A DNA stretch of 64,000 nucleotides from Pseudomonadota bacterium. GTDB taxonomy: Bacteria > Pseudomonadota > Alphaproteobacteria > Reyranellales > Reyranellaceae. Location of the stretch: contig JAFEFF010000220.1 of NCBI GenBank assembly GCA_018240745.1, positions 24,243 through 88,242 on the forward strand, written 5' to 3'. Below are positions 51,739 to 59,731 of this stretch, piece after piece. Every line of letters starts with the position of its first letter. The stretch's first letter is position 1. The translations under genes and the position numbers were made by a program. The notes below the pieces were generated by a model. That model was not told the DNA's origin. It did not search any database and saw nothing but the letters and a program-made list of their open reading frames with translations.

Positions 51739-52275
51739 CTAGGGCTGGGTCGAGTGCGGGCTGATGATGTTGCCGCGCGCGTCGAGCCGGTTCCCCTGGC
51801 CATCATAGCGGAAACCATACTCGTCCCTAAAGGCCTGAACGCCGGCCGGCGGCGGGGGCGGCGCTGGCGGGGCATACTCGGGTTGCGAATAGACCGTAGA
51901 CGCCGGGATGTAGGCCTGATCGGCCCGGAAGCGGCGGGCATCCATCTCGCGGACGACGCAGCGGTTGAAATAGCCGCCGACCGGATCCAGGCCGTAGGAA
52001 ATGCAGGCGTCGCGCGCGTCGGCGGCAAGCTGGGCCTCGGCATAGCCAGGCGCCACGCGGCCGGCCACGCGGGCGGCCTGCGTGCGCTCGACGCAGCGAT
52101 TGTAAGCGATGGTGCCGGGGACGAAGCCGTAGTCGACGCAGGCCGCGGCCGATGGGGAATTGACGACCACCGGCCCGGGCGAGGCCGGGATGGCGGCGGT
52201 AGTGGTGGAACTGTACGAGCAGGCGGTGGCCGACAGGCCGACCGCCACGACGGCGAACAGCGCGATGCGGGACAT
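51739..52275 (-). CDS. putative lipoprotein with two paired-Cys repeats
   Basis: 178 residues from ATG 52275 (AAGGAG upstream). The lipobox SATAC makes C19 the lipidated residue. The mature part holds two similar units, CVDYGFVPGTIAYNRC and CISYGLDPVGGYFNRC, each with Cys 15 residues apart (C46/C61 and C91/C106). Both continue V-x-R, suggesting two disulfide-closed loops. A Pro-rich stretch (PPAPPPPPAG) and a YG/YD-rich C-terminus follow. Probably cell-envelope; function unknown. Confidence 0.78.
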   Translation of the reverse strand: MSRIALFAVVAVGLSATACSYSSTTTAAIPASPGPVVVNSPSAAACVDYGFVPGTIAYNRCVERTQAARVAGRVAPGYAEAQLAADARDACISYGLDPVGGYFNRCVVREMDARRFRADQAYIPASTVYSQPEYAPPAPPPPPAGVQAFRDEYGFRYDGQGNRLDARGNIISPHSTQP

Positions 52276-52333
52276 GGGGGCTCCTTGAGCGAATGCCTGC
52301 CGCGGCAACGCGCAATGCCCGTCGAGGTTGCGG

Positions 52334-54022
52334 TCAGGCCGCCTTCTTCAGCGCCCCGTCCCGGAGCTCGCGGCGCAGGATCTTGCCGACATTGGTCTTC
52401 GGCAGATCGTTGCGGAACTCGATGTAGCGGGGCCGCTTGTAGCCGGTCAGCACCTTGGCGAGGTCGGCGGCCAGCCTATCCCTGGTGAGGCTCTTGTCGC
52501 GCGGCACGACGAACAGCATCACCGCCTCGCCCGACTTCTCGTCCGGCACGCCGACGGCGGCGCACTCCAGCACGCCGGGATGGCTCGCCACGACGTCCTC
52601 GATCTCGTTGGGAAAGACCTTGAAGCCCGAGACGATGATCATGTCCTTCTTGCGATCGACGATCTTCACATAGCCACGCTCGTCCATCCGGCCGATGTCG
52701 CCCGACTTGAAGTAGCCGTCGGGCGTCATGACCTTGGCCGTCTCCTCGGGATTCTGCCAGTAGCCGCTCATCACCTGCGGGCCCTTGATCGCGATCTCGC
52801 CCGAGGCGCCGAGCGGCAGCTCGTTGCCGTTGTCGTCGAGGATCTTGATCCAGACGTTGGGCAGCGGCAGGCCGATGGTGCCGGTATAGGCCTCGGAGTC
52901 GGTCGGGTTGCAGGTGACGCCGGCGGAGGTCTCGCTGAGGCCGTAGCCTTCGACGATCGGGCACCCGGTGATGGCGAGCCACTTCTTCGCGACCGCCTCC
53001 TGCACCGCCATGCCGCCGCCGTTCGAGATCACCAGCTCGGAGAAATCGAGCCTGGCGAACTCGGCGTTGTTGGCGAGCGCGTTGAACAGAGTGTTGACCG
53101 CCGGGAAGATGTTGAGCCGCTGCTTGGCGAGGTCCTTGACCATGCCCGGGATATCACGCGGGTTGGGGATCAGCACGTTCATCGCCCCGGTGCGCATGCC
53201 GAGCAGGCCGCAGGTGATGAAGGCGAACACGTGATAGAGCGGCAGCGCGCAGACGATCACGATTTGCCCCGAGATCGGCTTGCGATGGAGGCCGGGCTGC
53301 ATCCACGCCTCGGATGCCAGCAGGTTGGCGACGATGGTGCGGTGCGAGAGCATGGCGCCCTTGGCGACGCCGGTCGTGCCGCCGGTGTACTGCAGCACCG
53401 CGATGTCCTCCGGCGCGAGCCCGGGCCGCGCGAAGGTCATCGACCGGCCGGCCGCAATCACCGCGTTGAACGAGAAGTGCCCCGGCAGCGACCAGGCCGG
53501 GATCATCTTCTTCACCGTGCGCACGACGAAGTTGACGATCAGGCCCTTGGGGAAGCCCAGCAGGTCGCCCAGCGTGGCGACCACAACATGCTTCACCGGC
53601 GTGCCGGCCATCGCCTGTTCGAGCGTGGCCGCGAAGTTCTCCAGCACGATCACCGCCTTGGCGCCCGAATCGTGGAGCTGATGCGCGAGCTCGCGCGCGG
53701 TGTACAGGGGGTTGACGTTGACGGCGATGAAGCCCGCACGCAGCACCGCCGCCACGGCGATCGGATACTGCAGCACGTTGGGCATCATGATCGCGATGCG
53801 CGCGCCCTTCTGCAGGCCGCGGCTCTGCAGCCACGCCGCGAGCGCCCTGGAGTATTCGTCGACCTCGCCGAAGGTGACGGCCTTGTCCATGCAGACATAG
53901 GCCTTGGCCTGGCGGTACCTGGTGAAGCTCTCCTCGAGCAGCGACACCAGGCTGGGATAGACCGACGGGTCGATGTCCGCCGGCACTCCCGGCGGATAGC
54001 TCTTGAGCCAGAACCGGTCCAT
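52334..54022 (-). CDS. fadD: long-chain fatty-acid--CoA ligase
   Basis: 562 residues of the acyl-adenylate superfamily. The AMP-binding loop is YTGGTTGVAKGAML, with GYGLSETSAGV as motif A5. YFKSGDIGRMDERGY, RKKDMIIVSGFKVFP and the catalytic Lys motif PKTNVGKILRRELR at the end are all present. It activates fatty acids to acyl-CoA with ATP. Chain length is an inference from overall similarity to FadD. It is followed on the same strand by the lipoprotein genes and preceded by DUF445, gap 20 bp. Confidence 0.9.
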   Translation of the reverse strand: MDRFWLKSYPPGVPADIDPSVYPSLVSLLEESFTRYRQAKAYVCMDKAVTFGEVDEYSRALAAWLQSRGLQKGARIAIMMPNVLQYPIAVAAVLRAGFIAVNVNPLYTARELAHQLHDSGAKAVIVLENFAATLEQAMAGTPVKHVVVATLGDLLGFPKGLIVNFVVRTVKKMIPAWSLPGHFSFNAVIAAGRSMTFARPGLAPEDIAVLQYTGGTTGVAKGAMLSHRTIVANLLASEAWMQPGLHRKPISGQIVIVCALPLYHVFAFITCGLLGMRTGAMNVLIPNPRDIPGMVKDLAKQRLNIFPAVNTLFNALANNAEFARLDFSELVISNGGGMAVQEAVAKKWLAITGCPIVEGYGLSETSAGVTCNPTDSEAYTGTIGLPLPNVWIKILDDNGNELPLGASGEIAIKGPQVMSGYWQNPEETAKVMTPDGYFKSGDIGRMDERGYVKIVDRKKDMIIVSGFKVFPNEIEDVVASHPGVLECAAVGVPDEKSGEAVMLFVVPRDKSLTRDRLAADLAKVLTGYKRPRYIEFRNDLPKTNVGKILRRELRDGALKKAA

Positions 54023-54042
54023 CTTCGCCCCGCATTCTCCGC

Positions 54043-55365
54043 TCAAAGCTTCAACCCCTGTTCCAGCACGTGCAAGGCCAAACCGGCCAGACCGCCGATC
54101 AGGGCGCCGTTGAAGCGGATGTATTGCAGGTCGCGTCCGACCGTGAGCTCGATGCGGCCGATCAGGACGTCGATGTCCCACGACTTGACCTGCTCGGCGA
54201 TGAAGCGGCCGACGCCGCTCTTCTGGCTCTGCACGAAATCACCCAGCACGCGCACCATGCCGCGATTGATTTCTGCACGCACGGCTGGATCGCGCGCGAG
54301 CTGGCTGCCGCTCTCGACCAGCATCGAGGCGAGCTGGCGGCGGACCTGCGAGTCCTCGCTCAGCGCATCGCGCTCGAGGAAGCCGCGCAGGCTGTCCCAC
54401 GCGCCCTCGGCCAGCGCCATGACCTCCGGCCGCGCCAGCAACTCGCGTTTCAGTTCCTCGGTGCGGCGGGCGAAGGACCGCGAGCCGCGGAGCCGCTGCA
54501 CGAAGCCCTTCACGAACCTGTCGAACTCGCCGCGCAGCGGATGGTCGGGATTTTCCCGAGCCTCCGCGATGAAGGCGGTGGTCGATGCCACGATCTTGCG
54601 CAGGAGATAGGCCTCGGCCGAATAGAACTTGAACAGTGCCGGCAGCTCGGCGCGGATCTTCTCGCGCATCGCCGCCAGCGCCTCCTCGTTCGCCAGCAGC
54701 TTCTCCAGCACGCCCAGGAGCTCGTCGAGCAGGCGCCGGTGCTGGCCCTTCTCGGTGATCGTGCCGAGCAGGCCGGCTGCGAGCGGCGCCAGCTCGATGC
54801 GCTGCAGCTCGGCCTGCACCCGCTCGCCGAAGAAGCGCCGCAGGCTGCCCTGGTCGATCGCGGTCAGGGCCTGCGGCAGCATCCCGGTCGCGAACGCCGC
54901 CAGTGCCGCGCTGCGCTCGCGGTCGGCGAGCCAGGCCGCCATGTGCTGGGCGAAGTCGACCTCGCCCAGCTTGCGCTCGACCGCTTCGGGCGCGAGGAAG
55001 TTGGTCTCGATGAAGGAGCCGAGATTGTCGGCGATGCGCTCGTGGTTGCGCGGGATGATGGCGGTGTGCGGAATCGGCAGACCGAGCGGCCGGCGGAACA
55101 GCGCCACCACCGCGTACCAGTCGGCCAGCCCGCCCACCGTCGCCGCCGAGGCGAAGGCAGCGACATAGCCCCAGGCCCAGTGCATCGGCTCGAAATGCCG
55201 CGCCACGACGAACAGGATCGCCGTCGACAGCAGCAGGAGGGTGGCCGCCACCTTGATGCGGGTGAGCGCCCGCGCGCGGTCCGCGTCGCGCGCCTGCGCG
55301 CGGTCCGCGTCGCGCGACGGCGCGCGGTCCGCATCGCGGCCCAGGAGAGGCGAAGCCGGGTCCAT
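54043..55365 (-). CDS. DUF445 family membrane protein
   Basis: 440 residues. The DUF445 signature is present (VGGLADWYAVVALFRRPLGLPIPHTAIIPRN) next to an N-terminal hydrophobic segment (about 38-57) and a C-terminal one (about 415-435: GALIGGLAGLALHVLEQ). The centre is long and helical/charged. The family is a predicted inner-membrane protein of unknown role. The N-terminus carries three 8-residue repeats RDADRAxx (residues 10-33) from a 24-bp tandem DNA repeat. A start downstream of it is not available, so the repeat is probably translated. Confidence 0.85.
   Translation of the reverse strand: MDPASPLLGRDADRAPSRDADRAQARDADRARALTRIKVAATLLLLSTAILFVVARHFEPMHWAWGYVAAFASAATVGGLADWYAVVALFRRPLGLPIPHTAIIPRNHERIADNLGSFIETNFLAPEAVERKLGEVDFAQHMAAWLADRERSAALAAFATGMLPQALTAIDQGSLRRFFGERVQAELQRIELAPLAAGLLGTITEKGQHRRLLDELLGVLEKLLANEEALAAMREKIRAELPALFKFYSAEAYLLRKIVASTTAFIAEARENPDHPLRGEFDRFVKGFVQRLRGSRSFARRTEELKRELLARPEVMALAEGAWDSLRGFLERDALSEDSQVRRQLASMLVESGSQLARDPAVRAEINRGMVRVLGDFVQSQKSGVGRFIAEQVKSWDIDVLIGRIELTVGRDLQYIRFNGALIGGLAGLALHVLEQGLKL
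55272..55343. repeat. 24-bp tandem repeat, three copies, within the DUF445 N-terminus
   Basis: Units begin at 55272, 55296 and 55320, each with GCGCGCGGTCCGC[GA]TCGCG in common, period exactly 24 bp. They encode RDADRAPS, RDADRAQA and RDADRARA. Only the last two codons vary, so copies are recent or kept alike. Confidence 0.85.
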
Positions 55366-55412
55366 CCCTCGTATATAGTGCGGCGGTCCGTATTTTCTCC
55401 CGGGAGGAAGCC

Positions 55413-56303
55413 ATGAAGGTCGGTTTCATCGGTGTCGGCAACATGGGCGGTCCGATGTGCCGCAACATCATCAAGCGCTCCAACCACCAGGTGACTGTAT
55501 TCGACCTCAACCCGGCGGCGGTGAAGACCTGCACCGATCTTGGCGGCACGGCCGGCAAGTCGGTCGCCGAGGTGACCAGGGGCGCCGACATCGTCATGAC
55601 TTCGCTGCCGATGCCCAGGGATGTCGAGAAGGTGGCGATGGGCGACGGCGGCATTCTCGCGAACATCGGCAAGGGCCAGACCTTCATCGACCTCAGCACC
55701 AACGCGCCGTCGATGGTGAAGAAGATCGGCGCCGCCTTCGCCGACAAGGGCATCGCCATGCTCGACGCGCCGGTGAGCGGCGGAACCACCGGCGCCGAAG
55801 CAGCGACGATCGCGATCATGGTCGGCGGCGACAAGAAGGTATTCGACGACGCCCTGCCGGTCCTGCAGTCGTTCAGCGCCAACGTGATCCACATGGGCGG
55901 GCTGGGCAGCGGCACGGTCGCCAAGCTGGTCAACAACATGCTCTCGTTCTGCAACATGGCCGCGCTGTGCGAGGGCATGATGCTGGGCACCACCTACGGC
56001 CTCGATCCCGACAAGCTGCTGCACGTGATCGCCAACTCGAGCGGCAACTCCAACGCGATCAAGAACTTCACCCTGCGGGCGCTGAAGGGCCACTACTCGC
56101 CGCCCTCCTTCGCGCTCGACCTTGCCTACAAGGATCTGCATCTCGCGCTCGAGCTCGGCGACGAGCTCGGAGTGCCGCTGCAGCAGGGCTCGTCGACCCA
56201 CAACCTGCAGCGCCTCGCCAAGGGCATGGGCTGGGGTCCGGACGACAGCTCCTCTGTCCTGCGCGTCTACGAGACGATGCTGCGCCGGAAGGTGAAGTCC
56301 TGA
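55413..56303 (+). CDS. 3-hydroxyisobutyrate dehydrogenase family oxidoreductase
   Basis: 296 residues. The NAD(P) fold GVGNMG is at 7-12. Other motifs are the catalytic-domain DAPVSGGTTGAEAATIAIMV and the lysine motif in AKLVNNMLSFCNMAALCEG. The C-terminal helices end LDLAYKDLHLALELG. Members act on 3-hydroxyisobutyrate (valine breakdown), tartronate semialdehyde or related beta-hydroxy acids; mmsB is one candidate identity, but the substrate is not fixed. GGGAGGAAGCC precedes the ATG. Divergent from DUF445, with 47 bp between starts. Confidence 0.9.
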   Translation: MKVGFIGVGNMGGPMCRNIIKRSNHQVTVFDLNPAAVKTCTDLGGTAGKSVAEVTRGADIVMTSLPMPRDVEKVAMGDGGILANIGKGQTFIDLSTNAPSMVKKIGAAFADKGIAMLDAPVSGGTTGAEAATIAIMVGGDKKVFDDALPVLQSFSANVIHMGGLGSGTVAKLVNNMLSFCNMAALCEGMMLGTTYGLDPDKLLHVIANSSGNSNAIKNFTLRALKGHYSPPSFALDLAYKDLHLALELGDELGVPLQQGSSTHNLQRLAKGMGWGPDDSSSVLRVYETMLRRKVKS

Positions 56304-56325
56304 AGCGAGACCAGGATACCGCGTT

Positions 56326-56925
56326 CTACCGTCCGAGATGACGCTCGATCAGGGGCGTCACCTCCTCGGCATGGGTTTCGGCCAGGTCATGCCCGCCGCC
56401 CTTCACGACATGTAGCCGTGCGTCGGGCAGGCGCTGCGCGAGATGCTGACCGACCGCGACCGGGCTGATCGGATCGTTGTCCCCCCAGAGCAGCAGGGTT
56501 GGTGCCGCAATGCGCTCGATCGGCAGCGAATCTGCAGCGCGCGGCTCCAGGATCCACGGCGCCGCCTCGGGATATTCCCGGCGATAGGCTGGGCGCCAGT
56601 CGCTCGCTCCGAGCCCGGCCATATCGACGCCGCCGGAGGTCACCGTGAGAACCAGCCGCCGCACCAGCCTCGGATGCTCCAGCGCGATGCGGGCCGCGAT
56701 CACGCCGCCCATCGACTGCGCGACGAGGTCGACCGGCTCGGTGATGCGCGCGACCACCATCGCGATCAGGTCGTCGAAGCCGTTGATCGCCGGATCGTGC
56801 GGCTGATGGCCGAGGCCCGGCCAGCCGAAGTAGTGCCTGGGCCAATCGCTCGGCAGCCGGGTGCCGACCGGCTTCCAGAAATCGGGTGATGCGCCGGAAC
56901 CGGGCAAGAACAGGATGGGTGGCAT
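56326..56925 (-). CDS. alpha/beta hydrolase
   Basis: 199 residues, a short alpha/beta-hydrolase. The nucleophile is S71 (VAQSMGGV), the acid likely D of GDNDPIS, and the His in KGGGHDLAE. It ends ERHLGR. The length is at the small end for the family but all three catalytic parts are in place. The ATG is 2 bp after the stop of the GST gene, so they are co-translated. Confidence 0.86.
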   Translation of the reverse strand: MPPILFLPGSGASPDFWKPVGTRLPSDWPRHYFGWPGLGHQPHDPAINGFDDLIAMVVARITEPVDLVAQSMGGVIAARIALEHPRLVRRLVLTVTSGGVDMAGLGASDWRPAYRREYPEAAPWILEPRAADSLPIERIAAPTLLLWGDNDPISPVAVGQHLAQRLPDARLHVVKGGGHDLAETHAEEVTPLIERHLGR

Positions 56926-56927
56926 GG

Positions 56928-57593
56928 TCAGCCGCTCAGCCCGGCGAGGAATGGCGGCAGCTTGCACCCCTGGCCGAGCAAGTAACGTCCCATTGCGCCC
57001 GCCACCTTCGCCACCGCCTGCCGCGCGCTCATGCGGTCGCGCCACGCCTGCAGGCGCGGATGCCGGTCGTCCATCGGCGCCGTCATGCGAGCGCCGAACA
57101 GCTGCGCCATGTAAAAGGCGATGTCGGCGTAGGAGTAGGCGCCGGCGAGCCATTCCCGCTCGCCGATAGTGCGCTCCATCTCGTCGTAGAACGCCATCGC
57201 CGCTCGCCGCGCCTCGACCGCGGCCGGATCGTCGGGCGTGTTCTGCAGGCCCATCAGCCGGACGATCGGCGGGAAATAGACCTCGTCGGACTTGTGCTCG
57301 AGCAGGCGGGCGCGCGCCCGCGCCCGGGGCTCGGCGGGCCACAGCGCCGGCTCGGGCTGGATCGTTTCGAAGTACTCGAAGATCTGCGTCGAATCGAAGA
57401 TCTCGAGATCTCCATCGACCAGCACCGGCACCTGGCCCTTGGGATTGATGCGCAGCACCTCGGGGTGCTTGAGACTGTAGAGAGTCGCCATCTCGAACGG
57501 CACCATCACCAGGTCGAACGCGATGCCCTTCTCGCGGGCGGCGATCTCGGCCTTGGCGCCGAACATGCTGAGCGGGCCGGAATAGAGCTTCAT
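56928..57593 (-). CDS. glutathione S-transferase family protein
   Basis: 221 residues. The N-terminal thioredoxin-like domain (MKLYSGPLSMFGAKAEIAA) has RINPKGQVPVLVDGD, the glutathione loop and DSTQIFEYFE. The C-terminal domain has EWLAGAYSYADIAFYMAQL, a normal N-capping box. The start motif with Ser (GPLSMFGAKAEI) suits zeta/theta-like classes. First gene of the GST-hydrolase pair. The second GST of the window is at 44084-44704. Confidence 0.9.
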   Translation of the reverse strand: MKLYSGPLSMFGAKAEIAAREKGIAFDLVMVPFEMATLYSLKHPEVLRINPKGQVPVLVDGDLEIFDSTQIFEYFETIQPEPALWPAEPRARARARLLEHKSDEVYFPPIVRLMGLQNTPDDPAAVEARRAAMAFYDEMERTIGEREWLAGAYSYADIAFYMAQLFGARMTAPMDDRHPRLQAWRDRMSARQAVAKVAGAMGRYLLGQGCKLPPFLAGLSG

Positions 57594-57636
57594 GCGATGG
57601 ACGCTAGCACGCGCCCGCGACAGGAACCGTCAGCTA

Positions 57637-58893
57637 TTACATCATCACGAACATCGCGGCTGCGGCGACCGCCATCATCGCCGTCGTCAGCCAGCCGAAG
57701 ATGCGCTGGCTGCGCGTCGCGACGAACTTGCCCATCTGTCGGGATCGCGACGCCACGATCATCATCGCCACCAGGACCGGCACGACGGCGACGCCGTTGA
57801 TCACCGCGCTCCACACCAGCGCCTTGATCGGATCGAGCGGCGAAAGGTCGACCGCGATGCCGAGCACGATGGCCGCGGCGATCACGCCGTAGAATCCCTT
57901 CGCCTGGCCGAGCCTGTGCTCGAGTCCGATGGGCCAGCCGAACAGCTCGCCCGCGGCATAGGCGGCCGATCCCGCCAGCACGGGAACGGCCAGCAGGCCG
58001 GTACCGACGATGCCGAGGCTGAACAGGAAGAAGGCGGCATCGCCCGCGATCGGCTTCAGCGCCGCCGCCGCCTGCTCCGACGACTGGATGTCCGTATGGC
58101 CGTGGGCATTGAGCGTGACGGCGGTGGTCAGCATGATGAAGAACGCCACGAGGTTGGACACCAGCATGCCGACCCAGGTCTCCCAGCCGATGCGGGCCAG
58201 CTCGCCCGGCGCCTGCTGCGGCTTCTGCAGGAGCGGCGCCGCCCCCGGATCGGCCTCCTCGTCCTCGACCTCCTGCGAGCTCTGCCAGAAGAAGAGATAG
58301 GGGCTGATGGTGGTGCCGAAGATGGCGACGATCAGGGTGATGGTGTCTCCGGACCCGTCGAACCGCGGCACGAACGCGCCGGCCAGGACGGCGCGCCAGT
58401 CGATCGTCACCGTGAAGACCACGCCGACATAGGCCAGCAGGGAAAAGGTCAGCCACTTCAGCACGTCGACGTAGCGGTGATACGGCACCAACACCGTGGT
58501 GATCAGCGATGCCAGCGCGATCGCCACGGTGTAGACATGCTGGTTTCCGCCGGCCACCAGCCGTACCGCAGCGCCCATCGCCGACAGATCGGCGCCGATA
58601 TTGACGGTGTTGGCGAGGAACAGCAGCGCGACCAACCCGACCACGAGCGGCCGCGGAAAGACGTCGAGCATGTTGGCGGCGAGACCGCGGCCGGTGACCC
58701 GGCCGATGCGCGCGCTGACCGACTGGACGGCGACCATCATCGGCCAGGTCAGCACGACCGTCCAAAGCAGGCCGAAGCCGGCCTGCGCGCCGGCCTGCGA
58801 ATAGGTGGCGATGCCGCTGGGATCGTCGTCGGCGGCGCCGGTGATGATGCCGGGGCCGAGCCGTTTGGTCAGGGTGGTGAGAGACACGGGCAC
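57637..58893 (-). CDS. Nramp-family divalent metal transporter
   Basis: 418 residues with 11 or so transmembrane segments. It carries the Nramp start region GPGIITGAADDDPSGIATYSQ. The motif DDDPSG replaces the canonical DPGN, a variation seen in Nramp-related proteins. Thus it may carry metals other than Mn or Fe, or be an Nramp-related importer. Transmembrane 6 lacks the canonical MPH motif I would expect in true Nramp (here TTISPYLFFWQSS), which strengthens that doubt. Likely GTG start at 58893 (58887 possible). Confidence 0.82.
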   Translation of the reverse strand: MPVSLTTLTKRLGPGIITGAADDDPSGIATYSQAGAQAGFGLLWTVVLTWPMMVAVQSVSARIGRVTGRGLAANMLDVFPRPLVVGLVALLFLANTVNIGADLSAMGAAVRLVAGGNQHVYTVAIALASLITTVLVPYHRYVDVLKWLTFSLLAYVGVVFTVTIDWRAVLAGAFVPRFDGSGDTITLIVAIFGTTISPYLFFWQSSQEVEDEEADPGAAPLLQKPQQAPGELARIGWETWVGMLVSNLVAFFIMLTTAVTLNAHGHTDIQSSEQAAAALKPIAGDAAFFLFSLGIVGTGLLAVPVLAGSAAYAAGELFGWPIGLEHRLGQAKGFYGVIAAAIVLGIAVDLSPLDPIKALVWSAVINGVAVVPVLVAMMIVASRSRQMGKFVATRSQRIFGWLTTAMMAVAAAAMFVMM

Positions 58894-58925
58894 GGGAAAC
58901 GCATCTTGCCGCCGCAAGGTTGCTC

Positions 58926-59729
58926 TCAGACCTTGCGGAAGGGCTTGGGCCCGTCGAACTCGCCGACGTAGGAGATGTGCGTGACGAGGCCGGTGTTCGG
59001 GCGCCATTGATGCAGCGCGATGGCTGGCGGTTCCATCATCATCGTGAGGGGCGAGTGCTCGTGCAGGTCGAGCGTGGCCTGGTGCGCCGTGCTGGGCGCG
59101 ATCGAGGCCACGGTGCCCGCCCAACGGACCTGGATCGGGCGGTGGACATGGCCGCACGCCGCGCGCTCGACATTCGGGTGCCGCCGCACCAGATCGGCCA
59201 ACCGGTCGTCGCCCTCCAGCAGGCGAGACCTGTCGAAGGTCTCGATGCCGCACTCGAACGGCGGATGGTGCATGAAAAGCAGGGTCGGCTTGTCCGGCTG
59301 TTCTTCCAGTCGTGCGTCGAGCCACGTCAATCGTTGCCCGCACAGCGCACCGTGCGGTTTGCCCTCGACCAGGGTGTCGAGCGCGACCAGGCGAACCGGC
59401 AGGTCATCGACCGCGTACTGCAGGAAGCCCGAGGCCGGGAAATAGCCCTCGTCGGCGAACGCCGCGCGCAAGGGCTCCCTTGCGTCGTGATTGCCGGGAA
59501 TGACATAGACCGGCATCGCCAGCGGCGCGATCAGCCGGCGAAGGCGAGCGTACTCCTCCGGCTTGCCGGCCTCGACGAGGTCGCCGGTCATGATCACCAC
59601 ATCGGGTCGCGGATCGAGGTTCCGGACATGCGCCACAGCGCGCTCGAGATAGGCTGCGGTATCGATGCGGTCGTAAAGAAGTTGGCCTTCGGGCCGCAGA
59701 TGAGTGTCGGAAATCTGCGCAATCAGCAT
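58926..59729 (-). CDS. cpdA: metallophosphoesterase, CpdA-like 3',5'-cyclic-AMP phosphodiesterase
   Basis: 267 residues. The five metal-binding motifs are in order: DTHL (about 8-11), GDLVE (about 49-53), GNHDA, HHPPF and GHVHRP. These define the calcineurin-like CpdA/PDE class III fold. CpdA hydrolyses cAMP, but members of the family also act on other phosphoesters. The ATG at 59729 is 2 bp after the nadE stop, so nadE and cpdA form an operon. Confidence 0.88.
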   Translation of the reverse strand: MLIAQISDTHLRPEGQLLYDRIDTAAYLERAVAHVRNLDPRPDVVIMTGDLVEAGKPEEYARLRRLIAPLAMPVYVIPGNHDAREPLRAAFADEGYFPASGFLQYAVDDLPVRLVALDTLVEGKPHGALCGQRLTWLDARLEEQPDKPTLLFMHHPPFECGIETFDRSRLLEGDDRLADLVRRHPNVERAACGHVHRPIQVRWAGTVASIAPSTAHQATLDLHEHSPLTMMMEPPAIALHQWRPNTGLVTHISYVGEFDGPKPFRKV

Positions 59730-59731
59730 GA

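Noticed and set aside
52328..54610. Long plus-strand frame opposite the acyl-CoA ligase
   Set aside because: It covers a well-supported ligase and part of DUF445 on the other strand; no family features.
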